In this document: positions 55,439-63,198 of the stretch, piece after piece
Layout: every line of letters begins with the position of its first letter
Position numbering within the stretch: position 1 is the first letter of the stretch
Assembly: GCA_015062805.1 (NCBI GenBank)
Contig: SUTQ01000002.1
Coordinates: 1-64,000, forward strand
Origin: Methanosphaera stadtmanae
GTDB taxonomy: Archaea; Methanobacteriota; Methanobacteria; Methanobacteriales; Methanobacteriaceae
DNA: 64,000 bases
Direction: 5' to 3'
Translations under genes and position numbers: made by a program
The notes under the pieces: generated by a model
Seen by the model: only the letters and a program-made list of their open reading frames with translations
What the model was told of the DNA's origin: nothing
Database searches by the model: none

Positions 55439-56279
55439 AGAAAAACATAAAAGCTTTTTAAATCTTAATTTGAGGACTAAAACCCTTTTGGTTATAGGTA
55501 TAGCATTTTTAATACTATTTTCAGTATTTGTGAGTAATTACTTTATTGACCATACGGCTGTTTTAACAAGTAATTTTTATAACATTAACCAGCCTCCATC
55601 CTTTGAGCATTTGTTTGGTACCGATTGGATGGGTAGGGACATGTTTATGCGTACATTACTTGGTCTCGGTATCAGTATTGGTGTTGGGGCTTTTGCTTCC
55701 GTTATCAGTACTATTGTTGCAATTATACTTGGTGTATTTTCTAGTGTCAATACTGTGGTTGATGAATTCGTAACAGCTGTAATTGATTTGTTTGGTTCAA
55801 TACCTCATATTTTGTTAATTATATTGGTTTCCTTGGCATTTGGTGGGGGATATTATGGTGTTGTTATGGCTGTTGGTTTAACTCACTGGACTCCATTGGC
55901 TAGGGTTTTAAGAGCTGAAATTAAGAAGATTAATACTAGTGAATATATTAAGTTGTCAGAAGAATTTGGAAAATCTAAATTATGGATTGCAAAAAAACAC
56001 ATATTGCCATTAATATTTTCTCAAATTATTGTTGGTGTAATTCTAATGTTCCCTCACGCAATCATGCACGAAGCAAGTATTTCTTTCCTTGGTTTTGGTT
56101 TACCGGCCCACGAACCGGCAATTGGGATTATATTATCTGAATCAATGAAATACTTGAGTATGGGATATTGGTGGTTGGCATTCTATCCTGGTTTGGCATT
56201 ATTGTTCTTAGTATTATTATTTGATTTAATAGGTGAAAATGTGCATAAATTATTAGATCCACAAAGTGCACAAGAGTAG
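55416..56279 (+). CDS. ABC transporter permease, DppC/NikC type
   Basis: A permease of about 287 residues. A cytosolic N-terminus is followed by membrane helices, GTDWMGRDMFMRTL (the DppC/NikC signature) and an EAA loop with SEEFGKSKLWIAKKHILP. The C-terminus has MHEASISFLGFGLPAHEPAIG. I chose the ATG at 55416, preceded by AGGGAGA, within the end of the first permease gene; an upstream in-frame codon would give a longer overlap. It pairs with the first permease to form the channel. Confidence 0.92.
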   Translation: MRTLTKTEEKHKSFLNLNLRTKTLLVIGIAFLILFSVFVSNYFIDHTAVLTSNFYNINQPPSFEHLFGTDWMGRDMFMRTLLGLGISIGVGAFASVISTIVAIILGVFSSVNTVVDEFVTAVIDLFGSIPHILLIILVSLAFGGGYYGVVMAVGLTHWTPLARVLRAEIKKINTSEYIKLSEEFGKSKLWIAKKHILPLIFSQIIVGVILMFPHAIMHEASISFLGFGLPAHEPAIGIILSESMKYLSMGYWWLAFYPGLALLFLVLLFDLIGENVHKLLDPQSAQE

Positions 56280-56288
56280 GTGTTAAGA

Positions 56289-57239
56289 ATGAGTAAATTA
56301 TTAGAAATAGAAAAATTATCAATTTCTTTCACACAATATTTCAAAGGTCTTGAACAAAGAGAACTTAAAGTGTTGTCAGATTTAACTATGGATGTTAATG
56401 ATCATGAAATATTGGCAGTTCTTGGAAGTAGTGGTTCTGGAAAAAGTCTACTGGCACATGCGATTCTAGGTATATTGCCATCTAACGCTAATGTGGGAGG
56501 TAGTATACGGTATAAGGGTAAGGAAATGGATGATGAGTTAAAAGAGGAGCTTCGTGGTGATAAAATAAGTTTTATTCCCCAATCCGTTAACAATTTAAAT
56601 CCTTTGATGAAAGTTAAAGATCAGGCTATCGGCCTTGTTAAGGATGAAGCTGATAAGGAGAAGTTGAGTAAGAAACAAAGGGAAATATTTAACCAATATA
56701 ATCTATCTGAAAAAGTGGATGATATGTATCCATTCCAATTATCGGGTGGAATGGCACGAAAAGTACTTATTTCAACGGCTTTACTTAATGATCCTGAAAT
56801 AATTATTGCTGATGAACCTACCCCCGGTCTTGATGAAGCTGCAGTTGAAGAAACTATCAATAACCTCATTGAACTTAAGGAAAATGGTATCGGTATGATA
56901 TTAATTACACACGATATCTACACGGCAATCAATACCAGTGACAGAATAGCAATATTGTATCTGGGTTATGTTATTGAAATTACTGACACTAAAAATTTCA
57001 GTGGAACAGGTGAAAAACTTTTACATCCTTATACAAGGTCTTTATATAAGGCGCTTCCAGAAACAGATTTCGAACTTACAGAAGGTCATCAACCTTCATA
57101 TCTGCATATTCCTAAGGGATGTCCATATCATGAAAACTGTCCACGACAAGTTAGAGAATGTCATTATGAAATACCGGAACTCCGTGAATTAAATGGAACA
57201 GTAATACGGTGTTTTAATCCTTTGGTGGATGGTGAATAA
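56289..57239 (+). CDS. ABC transporter ATPase, DppD/NikD type
   Basis: A nucleotide-binding subunit of about 316 residues. Walker A is GSSGSGKS (near 46), the signature LSGGMARK (near 151), Walker B IIIADEPTPGLD and the switch His in LITHD. The C-terminal extension with CPYHENCPRQVREC carries four cysteines typical of OppD/DppD proteins, which in some homologues hold a [4Fe-4S] cluster. GTG at 56280 is an alternative start. It couples ATP hydrolysis to the two permeases with its DppF-like partner. Confidence 0.92.
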   Translation: MSKLLEIEKLSISFTQYFKGLEQRELKVLSDLTMDVNDHEILAVLGSSGSGKSLLAHAILGILPSNANVGGSIRYKGKEMDDELKEELRGDKISFIPQSVNNLNPLMKVKDQAIGLVKDEADKEKLSKKQREIFNQYNLSEKVDDMYPFQLSGGMARKVLISTALLNDPEIIIADEPTPGLDEAAVEETINNLIELKENGIGMILITHDIYTAINTSDRIAILYLGYVIEITDTKNFSGTGEKLLHPYTRSLYKALPETDFELTEGHQPSYLHIPKGCPYHENCPRQVRECHYEIPELRELNGTVIRCFNPLVDGE

Positions 57240-57240
57240 T

Positions 57241-57846
57241 ATGGATGTTTTGAAAGCGGAAAACATTAATTTTGGTTACGGTTCACAGAAAATTCTCAAA
57301 AATGTAAACTTTGAGATGAATAATGAACAGGTAATCGGATTATTTGGTTACAGTGGTTCCGGAAAAAGTACACTTTGTAAAATATTAACCGGATTTATTA
57401 AGGATTTTGATGGTAATGTAACTGTTAACGGTCAAAAACATGAAAAAGGTTTTAATCCTATTCAATTGATTTATCAGCATCCTGAAAAGGTTATGAATCC
57501 TCGCTGGAAAATGAGGGATGTAATGGAAGAATCTTGGATGCCTGGTGATGATATATTGGATGAGTTTGGTATTAAAAAAGAATGGTTTAAACGTTATCCT
57601 TCAGAATTATCCGGTGGAGAATTACAACGTTTCAGTATACTGCGTGCATTAAACCCTAAAACTAAATTCATTATTGCAGATGAGATCAGTACCATGCTTG
57701 ATGCAGTTACACAAGTACAAATCTGGGATAGCTTATTAACAGTAGCTCGTAAAAATAATGTCGGTGTACTTGTAGTAAGTCACGATAAAAACTTATTAAA
57801 CAGAATCTGTGATAAAATAGTGTATTTAGCAGATATTACGGATTAA
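57241..57846 (+). CDS. ABC transporter ATPase, DppF/NikE type
   Basis: A short ATPase subunit of about 201 residues. Walker A is GYSGSGKST (near 35), the signature LSGGELQR (near 124) and the Walker B region IIADEISTMLDA. It lacks the C-terminal oligopeptide-transporter extension, so it is shorter than typical DppF/OppF (over 300), as in NikE-like subunits. That shortness weakly supports a metal substrate. The ATG immediately follows the stop of the partner ATPase. A short inverted repeat (AGATTT/AAATCT, 57846-57858) and T7 follow. Confidence 0.88.
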   Translation: MDVLKAENINFGYGSQKILKNVNFEMNNEQVIGLFGYSGSGKSTLCKILTGFIKDFDGNVTVNGQKHEKGFNPIQLIYQHPEKVMNPRWKMRDVMEESWMPGDDILDEFGIKKEWFKRYPSELSGGELQRFSILRALNPKTKFIIADEISTMLDAVTQVQIWDSLLTVARKNNVGVLVVSHDKNLLNRICDKIVYLADITD

Positions 57847-57913
57847 GATTTTAAATCTCATCCTATTTTTTTACTTTTTTTACTATCTCTAAATGTTTTT
57901 TGGAGGTGATTTC

Positions 57914-58420
57914 TTAAAGAATTTTTTCTAAATGAATAGTTCCATATTCGTCATTAGTTTCTTCTACAATTTGGTAGTCTCTACTTGACCAAAAGGCTAA
58001 TGCTCCGTAACTATCCTTTTGTGTGTGGAGATATATTTCATTGTATTTATCTTTACAAAAGTTTTCTGTCTGATTAATTAATTTTGTTGCTATTCCATTA
58101 TGTCTGTAATCACTTGCTACGAGTAATCTCCATATGCTGGCAGTGTTAATTGAATTGTATTCTCTGTCTTTAATGTCATAATTTTTATCATATCCTCGTA
58201 TTCCACAAGTTCCTACAATTTTATCATTGTCAGAATCTACTGCAAAGAAAAAAGTATTTTTTTCTGGTTTAATATAATAATCCCTTAAATTTTTTATATC
58301 GGAATGATATTCAGGTACATAATCAAGGTTATAACACTCTTTAATCATTTTAAATAGAAATTCTTCTATATCATACTTTTCAAAGTTATCTTCTGTTAAT
58401 TCCATAATTACTATATTCAA
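57914..58420 (-). CDS. GNAT-family N-acetyltransferase, paralogue 1
   Basis: A GNAT-fold acetyltransferase of about 169 residues. SDYRHNGIATKLI is the acetyl-CoA pyrophosphate loop (R/Q-x-x-G-x-G/A), followed by EIYLHTQKDSYGALAFWSSRDYQIV. It is a clear paralogue of the gene just upstream (58508-59074). The likely start is TTG at 58420, aligning with the MNIKIREL start of the paralogue; an ATG 15 nt further in is an alternative. The substrate is unknown; small-molecule or N-terminal acetylation are both possible. Confidence 0.82.
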   Translation of the reverse strand: MNIVIMELTEDNFEKYDIEEFLFKMIKECYNLDYVPEYHSDIKNLRDYYIKPEKNTFFFAVDSDNDKIVGTCGIRGYDKNYDIKDREYNSINTASIWRLLVASDYRHNGIATKLINQTENFCKDKYNEIYLHTQKDSYGALAFWSSRDYQIVEETNDEYGTIHLEKIL

Positions 58421-58507
58421 AAAAATCACTTTTTAGGTATTTTTAAAAATAAACTATAATGGTGGTCAAATAATTTAAAATATGTGTGAAAGACGATTAA
58501 GTTATAT

Positions 58508-59074
58508 TTATGTTTCAATACTTTCTTCTATTTCACTTATGGACGTAATTTGCAGTAAATCTCTTTTTAGTACTTTTTCCATATGTATAGTTCCCATTTC
58601 ATCTTTGGTGTCATCAACTATCTTAAATTCTTGACTTAACCAGAATGGAAGGGCACCATAACTTGGTCGTTGTGTGTGAAGATATATTTCTGAATAATTG
58701 TTTTTTTTACAGAATTCTTCTACCTCTTGTATTAAGGATGTAGCAATTTTCTGATGTCTATATTCTTTTTGGACAAAAACTCTGTAAATGCTGGCAGTAG
58801 TATCTTTAGAATAGTTCCTGTTTTTTATAGGAATTTTCCTATCATAACTTCTTATCCCTGATGTTCCTATAATTTTGTCGGTATCCGTGTCAATTGCTAT
58901 GAAAAAATTATTTTTTTGAGGTTTTAAATAATATTTAAATAAATCCTTTATGTCGTAATGATATTCGGGAATGTAATCTAAATCATAGCTTTCTTTAACC
59001 ATTTTAAATAGGAATTTTTCTAGTTTGTATTGATTAATATCTTCTTTTTTTAGTTCTCTAATTTTAATGTTCAT
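58508..59074 (-). CDS. GNAT-family N-acetyltransferase, paralogue 2
   Basis: A GNAT protein of about 188 residues. KEYRHQKIATSLI is the acetyl-CoA loop, but the usual Gly is replaced by Lys (Q-K-I-A), which may weaken cofactor binding. SEIYLHTQRPSYGALPFWLSQ is shared with paralogue 1, and a C-terminal extension ends in an acidic tail. The ATG at 59074 is preceded by GGTGAATCTA. The two genes are a tandem duplication on the minus strand, with a 90-nt gap between the stop of this gene and the start of paralogue 1. Confidence 0.82.
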   Translation of the reverse strand: MNIKIRELKKEDINQYKLEKFLFKMVKESYDLDYIPEYHYDIKDLFKYYLKPQKNNFFIAIDTDTDKIIGTSGIRSYDRKIPIKNRNYSKDTTASIYRVFVQKEYRHQKIATSLIQEVEEFCKKNNYSEIYLHTQRPSYGALPFWLSQEFKIVDDTKDEMGTIHMEKVLKRDLLQITSISEIEESIET

Positions 59075-59116
59075 TAGATTCACCGGTATTACATATTTTA
59101 AATATATTTGAAAAAA

Positions 59117-59137
59117 GTATTACTATTCTAATAATAC
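59117..59137. promoter_or_regulatory. Close-spaced GTATTACT/AATAATAC half-sites
   Basis: GTATTACT (59117-59124) and AATAATAC (59130-59137) face each other with a 5-nt spacer, upstream of the acetyltransferase pair. It belongs to the same half-site family as the dyads at 52.5-52.7 kb. Confidence 0.45.
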
Positions 59138-59182
59138 TTATTAATAATTATTCTATATTCGGTAATATAAATATTTAATCTT

Positions 59183-59221
59183 GTATTACTTTATTCATTA
59201 AAAATCTAAAAAAAGTAATAC
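59183..59221. promoter_or_regulatory. GTATTACT-N23-AGTAATAC dyad 3
   Basis: Half-sites at 59183-59190 and 59214-59221, with the same spacer length as dyad 1. It lies between divergent acetyltransferase and purD genes, directly after a TATA-like ATAAATATTTAA stretch. Confidence 0.6.
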
Positions 59222-59313
59222 TCTTTAGTAAAAATAAAATCTAAATAGGATATTTAACATAAATAGTATTATAATAAAAATTTTTTCATTTATAGAATAG
59301 GACGTGTTGAAAT

Positions 59314-60630
59314 ATGAAAATTTTAGTAGTAGGTAGCGGTGCACGTGAACATGCAATTGCAAAGGCATTAGATAAAACGGCAGATGTATACACATATATG
59401 GGTAGAAAAAATCCTGGATTAGCAGGTATATCTAAAAAATATCATGTGGGTGATGAATCTGATTTTTCCTGTATTATAAAGTTTGCTAAGGATAATGGTA
59501 TTGAAATGGCATTTATTGGTCCAGAAGCACCTCTTGAAAAAGGAATAGTTGATGAATTAGCTAAAGAAGGAATATGCTCTGTAGGTCCTACTAAAGCTGC
59601 TGCTCAAATAGAAACAAACAAAGCATTCATGAGAAAATTATTTGAAGACTATGATATAGCCGGTTCTATAAAATATGGTACTTTTTATGATATGGATGAA
59701 GCATTTGAATTTATCGATTCATTCGATGAACCAGTAGTGGTAAAACCTATAGGATTAACTGGAGGAAAAGGAGTTAAAATTGTAGGTGACCAACTAGTAG
59801 ATAATGAAGAAGCAAAAGAATATGTCAAAGAAATCTTCGAACAAAAAATGGGTGGATTTGAAGGAGTAGTAATAGAGGAATTGCTTATAGGAGAAGAATA
59901 CACCATACAGGCCTTTGTTGATGGTGAACATTTAGTTGCAATGCCGGCAGCACAAGACCATCCTCATGCATTTGAAGGAAATAAAGGACCAATAACTGGA
60001 GGAATGGGATCATATTCTGATACTAATCACTTATTACCATTCTTATCTCAAGAAGAATATGATGCATCAGTTGAAATCATGAAAGAAACAATAGATGCTA
60101 TAGCAAAAGAAGCAGAACCATACAAAGGAATATTATACGGTCAATTCATGATAACAAAAGATGGACCAAAAGTAATAGAATACAATGCAAGATTCGGTGA
60201 TCCAGAATCAATGAATGTTTTAGCAGTAATAGATGATGATTTTGCAAAAATATCCAAACAGATAGTTTGTGGAAACCTAGAAGATGCAAAATTCGAGAAT
60301 AAAGCATCAGTATGTAAATATGTAGTACCAAACAACTACCCAAATACGGAAGCAGCAGATACTATTCTAAAAGTTGATGAAGATAAAATCAAAGATTTGG
60401 ATGCACAGGTATATTATGCGGCAGTATATCAGGATGAAAATGATGATGTAAGATTAACTTCATCAAGGGCACTAGGAGTACTTGCTGTAAGAGACACTAT
60501 TGAAGAAGCTGAAAGAGCCTGTGAAGATGCAATTAAATACATAGAAGGGGATATATATCACAGAAGTGATGTAGCAACCAAAGAATTGTTAAATGAAAAA
60601 ATAAAACATATGGAAGAAGTTAGATCATAA
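59314..60630 (+). CDS. purD: Phosphoribosylamine-glycine ligase
   Basis: A 438-residue ATP-grasp enzyme (GAR synthetase), the second step of purine synthesis. MKILVVGSGAREHAI is the family N-terminus. FIGPEAPLEKGIVD, KPIGLTGGKGVKIV and HPHAFEGNKGPITGGMGS are ATP- and substrate-binding signatures, and VIEYNARFGDPE closes the grasp. Length is normal. A T-rich tail follows the stop. The promoter region carries GTATTACT half-sites shared with the ABC transporter promoter. Confidence 0.97.
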   Translation: MKILVVGSGAREHAIAKALDKTADVYTYMGRKNPGLAGISKKYHVGDESDFSCIIKFAKDNGIEMAFIGPEAPLEKGIVDELAKEGICSVGPTKAAAQIETNKAFMRKLFEDYDIAGSIKYGTFYDMDEAFEFIDSFDEPVVVKPIGLTGGKGVKIVGDQLVDNEEAKEYVKEIFEQKMGGFEGVVIEELLIGEEYTIQAFVDGEHLVAMPAAQDHPHAFEGNKGPITGGMGSYSDTNHLLPFLSQEEYDASVEIMKETIDAIAKEAEPYKGILYGQFMITKDGPKVIEYNARFGDPESMNVLAVIDDDFAKISKQIVCGNLEDAKFENKASVCKYVVPNNYPNTEAADTILKVDEDKIKDLDAQVYYAAVYQDENDDVRLTSSRALGVLAVRDTIEEAERACEDAIKYIEGDIYHRSDVATKELLNEKIKHMEEVRS

Positions 60631-60762
60631 TTTAACTTGACTTATTACTTTTTTTTATTATTTTTAATTTTTTTTTATAGATATTTTTGAATACATTTTA
60701 GTAACTATTTTTTGCATCTTGCTTTATTATTATTGCATCTTGTTGACATCGATAATCAGACC

Positions 60763-60770
60763 TTTATATA
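60763..60770 (+). promoter_or_regulatory. Box A (TATA) promoter of the 2TM-LytTR-DUF3021 genes
   Basis: TTTATATA inside ACCTTTATATACTA, the same 14 nt as in the tRNA-Val promoter. The expected start lies near 60795, about 40 nt before the first gene. Confidence 0.6.
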
Positions 60771-60832
60771 CTAAATTATGTAGTATTATATAGAAGAATG
60801 ATATCATTTTTTAAAAGATAATTGGTGATTTG

Positions 60833-61108
60833 ATGTTTGAAGAAAATTTATATAATAGAGCAGAAAAGAAAGTTGATGAAAAAATTAAATTTTATCGTCA
60901 CTTATTTAGTTATGTCTTTGTAATTTCAATATTATTTGTAGTAAATTATCTATTTACCCCTAATGAATGGTGGTTTTTATGGATAGCATTATTTTGGGGT
61001 ATTGGCGTATTGTTCAATTATATAGGTGTTTTTATATTAGATGATAAATTTGATGAATTATATAAAGATAATATGATTAAAAAAGAAATGGAAAAAATGA
61101 AACGATAA
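60833..61108 (+). CDS. 2TM-domain small membrane protein
   Basis: A 91-residue protein with a short charged N-terminus (AEKKVDEKIKFYRHLFSYV), two membrane helices (about 25-45 and 52-70) and a charged C-terminal tail. This is the 2TM domain found alone or attached to LytTR-type kinases and regulators, mostly in bacteria. It is followed by a LytTR regulator (35 nt) and a DUF3021-like membrane protein, so it may be the membrane part of a small regulatory module. The ATG at 60833 is preceded by GGTGATTTG. Confidence 0.75.
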   Translation: MFEENLYNRAEKKVDEKIKFYRHLFSYVFVISILFVVNYLFTPNEWWFLWIALFWGIGVLFNYIGVFILDDKFDELYKDNMIKKEMEKMKR

Positions 61109-61142
61109 GTATTTTTTACTTATTTTTTCTAGGATTGATACT

Positions 61143-61598
61143 ATGAGGGTTCAGTTATTTGTTTCAAAGGATTATAATGAGCCATATGCTGAGATATACA
61201 CGGATGTTTTAACAGACAATATTCAAAAGGCTATGCACTTACTTGAGGAAGATGAATTAGAGGATGAAATGGAGAATAATATACTAGCAGTTAAAAATGG
61301 ACAGGATATAATTCTGTTGGATTTTGAAGATATTTTCATGGTAAGAGTTGAAGAAAAGCAAACCAAAGTTTATAATGACAAAAATGAATTTTTAATCAAA
61401 AAACCATTGTACAAAATTGAAAATTCTTTAGATTCCAATTTTGTTAGGATTTCAAAGTCTACAATAGTAAATTTAAGAAAAATAGAAAGGGTTGCTCCCT
61501 CATTTAGTGGAATGATGTTTATAGAGTTGAAAAATGGTTTGAAGGATAATATTTCAAGAAAATATTTATCCGATTTTAAACAAGCATTAGATTTATAA
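61143..61598 (+). CDS. LytTR-domain DNA-binding regulator
   Basis: A 151-residue protein. The C-terminal 100 residues form a LytTR domain: LDFEDIFMVRVEEKQTKVYN, then KPLYKIENSLDSNFVRISKS and IVNLRKIERVAPSFSG are the standard pattern. There is no receiver domain; the first 45 residues are an acidic alpha/beta stretch. This short LytTR type followed by DUF3021 is common in Firmicutes, where the DUF3021 protein modulates the regulator. LytTR is rare in archaea, so acquisition from a gut bacterium is likely. Its own promoter would be a likely target. Confidence 0.88.
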   Translation: MRVQLFVSKDYNEPYAEIYTDVLTDNIQKAMHLLEEDELEDEMENNILAVKNGQDIILLDFEDIFMVRVEEKQTKVYNDKNEFLIKKPLYKIENSLDSNFVRISKSTIVNLRKIERVAPSFSGMMFIELKNGLKDNISRKYLSDFKQALDL

Positions 61599-61634
61599 TT
61601 CGAATTTATTTAAATTTTTACGGTAGTGAGTTAT

Positions 61635-62078
61635 ATGGAATCAAATGTAATAATCAAAAGATTAGCATTAGGTGCTTTTGTAGGTTGTTTTATTGTTTTA
61701 TTTATCATGGCGGTAGGTTCATATATTAATGGTCCAGAAAATGTTATTTTTTCAGGAGTTGAAGTAATAAACGCATTTCTTGGTTCAATTGTTGTAGGTT
61801 GGGCATTTTCTTTAGCAGGTTTGATTTATGATAAGGAAGATATTGCTTTTCCTATTCAAGTAGTTTTTCAGATGGTTATAGGTATGGGAGTTTTATTTGC
61901 GGTTGCAGTTTTCTTAGGTTGGATGCCAGTAGGTTTGGGAATTGGTCCAATCATCACATGGATTGTAATAGCATTAGTATTCGGTGTAATTTTCTGGTTT
62001 GGATTTTATATGTATTATAGGTTGTTAGCTAGAGAATTAAATAAAAAACTTCAGAGTTCTAATGGTATTTCTAATTGA
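61635..62078 (+). CDS. DUF3021-like four-helix membrane protein
   Basis: A membrane protein of about 147 residues with four helices: IIKRLALGAFVGCFIVLFIM near the start, AFLGSIVVGWAFSLAGLIYD, VVFQMVIGMGVLFAVAVFLGW and the last near residue 115-135. The pattern with VFQMVIG and WAFSLAGLIYD matches DUF3021, the usual neighbour of small LytTR regulators in Firmicutes. It is 36 nt downstream of the LytTR gene. A role in sequestering or sensing for the regulator is inferred from this context. The start at ATG 61635 is preferred over an upstream GTG. Confidence 0.65.
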   Translation: MESNVIIKRLALGAFVGCFIVLFIMAVGSYINGPENVIFSGVEVINAFLGSIVVGWAFSLAGLIYDKEDIAFPIQVVFQMVIGMGVLFAVAVFLGWMPVGLGIGPIITWIVIALVFGVIFWFGFYMYYRLLARELNKKLQSSNGISN

Positions 62079-62250
62079 TTTTTTTTATTATGAGATTTTT
62101 TTTCTTTATAATCTTCAATTCTTTTTTTTATTATTATCTGTATAAGATAGTCAAAATTTTACTATTTACCTAATACTTTTTTAATTATAAAATACATACT
62201 AATATATTATTTATTATTTAAATTATCATCAATATTTAGGGAAGGATAAC

Positions 62251-63153
62251 ATGGAAAATTTATTATCAATGACTGATGCAAAAGATGAAGTCCAAAACAT
62301 ATTGGATATAGCATCAAAACTTAAATCAGGGGAAATAAACGATAAAGCATTAACGGATAAATATTTGGGGATGGTTTTTGAAAAATCTTCTACAAGAACC
62401 AGAGTCTCATTTGAAGTAGGGATGCAACAGCTTGGTGGAAAAGCATTATATTTATCCAGTAATGATTTGCAGATTGGTAGGGGAGAACCTATACCTGATA
62501 CTGCAAGAGTATTGTCAAGATTTTTGGACTGTATCATGATTCGTGCTAAAAGTCATAAAACAGTGGAAGAATTAATAAAATACTCAGATATTCCAATAAT
62601 CAACGGGTTAACAGATAAAGAACATCCATGTCAAACTTTTGCCGATCTTTTAACAATAAAAGAACACTTAGGTGATTTTAATAAAAAATTAGTCTTTGTT
62701 GGAGATGGAAATAATGTATGTAACTCCTTACTTTTAGGAGCAGCATATACTGGTATGGATATGACCGTAGCTTGTCCAAAAGGATATGAACCGGATGAAG
62801 AAATATTCGCATTAGCACAGGAAGAGGCTAAAAAAACAGGTTCAAAAATCAACATTGAATCAGATGTTCATAAGGCAGTAGAAGATGCAGATGTATTGTA
62901 TACTGATGTATGGGTGAGTATGGGTGATGAAGAAGAAGCTGAAGAAAGAAAAAGAATATTAAAAGAATATCAAATCAATTCACAATTATTATCAGAAGCT
63001 AATGAAAATGCTATTGTTATGCATTGTTTACCTGCTATTCGCGATGAAGAAATAACAGATGAAGTAATGACCTCTTCCCAGTCAGCCATATGGGATCAGG
63101 CAGAAAACAGGTTACATGCACAAAAAGCTATATTATACTTATTGTTAAAATAA
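62251..63153 (+). CDS. argF: Ornithine carbamoyltransferase
   Basis: A 300-residue transcarbamylase that makes citrulline for arginine synthesis. [16 protein letters not shown] binds carbamoyl phosphate, [12 protein letters not shown] and the C-terminal MHCLPA with the Cys define the ornithine type and separate it from pyrB at 25 kb. [14 protein letters not shown] is the SMG ornithine loop. It starts with GGAAGG upstream. hisF follows after a 45-nt T-rich spacer. Confidence 0.96.
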   Translation: MENLLSMTDAKDEVQNILDIASKLKSGEINDKALTDKYLGMVFEKSSTRTRVSFEVGMQQLGGKALYLSSNDLQIGRGEPIPDTARVLSRFLDCIMIRAKSHKTVEELIKYSDIPIINGLTDKEHPCQTFADLLTIKEHLGDFNKKLVFVGDGNNVCNSLLLGAAYTGMDMTVACPKGYEPDEEIFALAQEEAKKTGSKINIESDVHKAVEDADVLYTDVWVSMGDEEEAEERKRILKEYQINSQLLSEANENAIVMHCLPAIRDEEITDEVMTSSQSAIWDQAENRLHAQKAILYLLLK

Positions 63154-63198
63154 TAGAATAAACACCTTCCCTTACTAATTTTTTTTAGAGTGATTATC

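Noticed and set aside
57846-57858. AGATTT-T-AAATCT after the last ABC gene as a strong terminator hairpin
   Set aside because: The usable stem is only about four pairs once a loop is allowed; the following T run may still act, so it is only mentioned in the gene entry.
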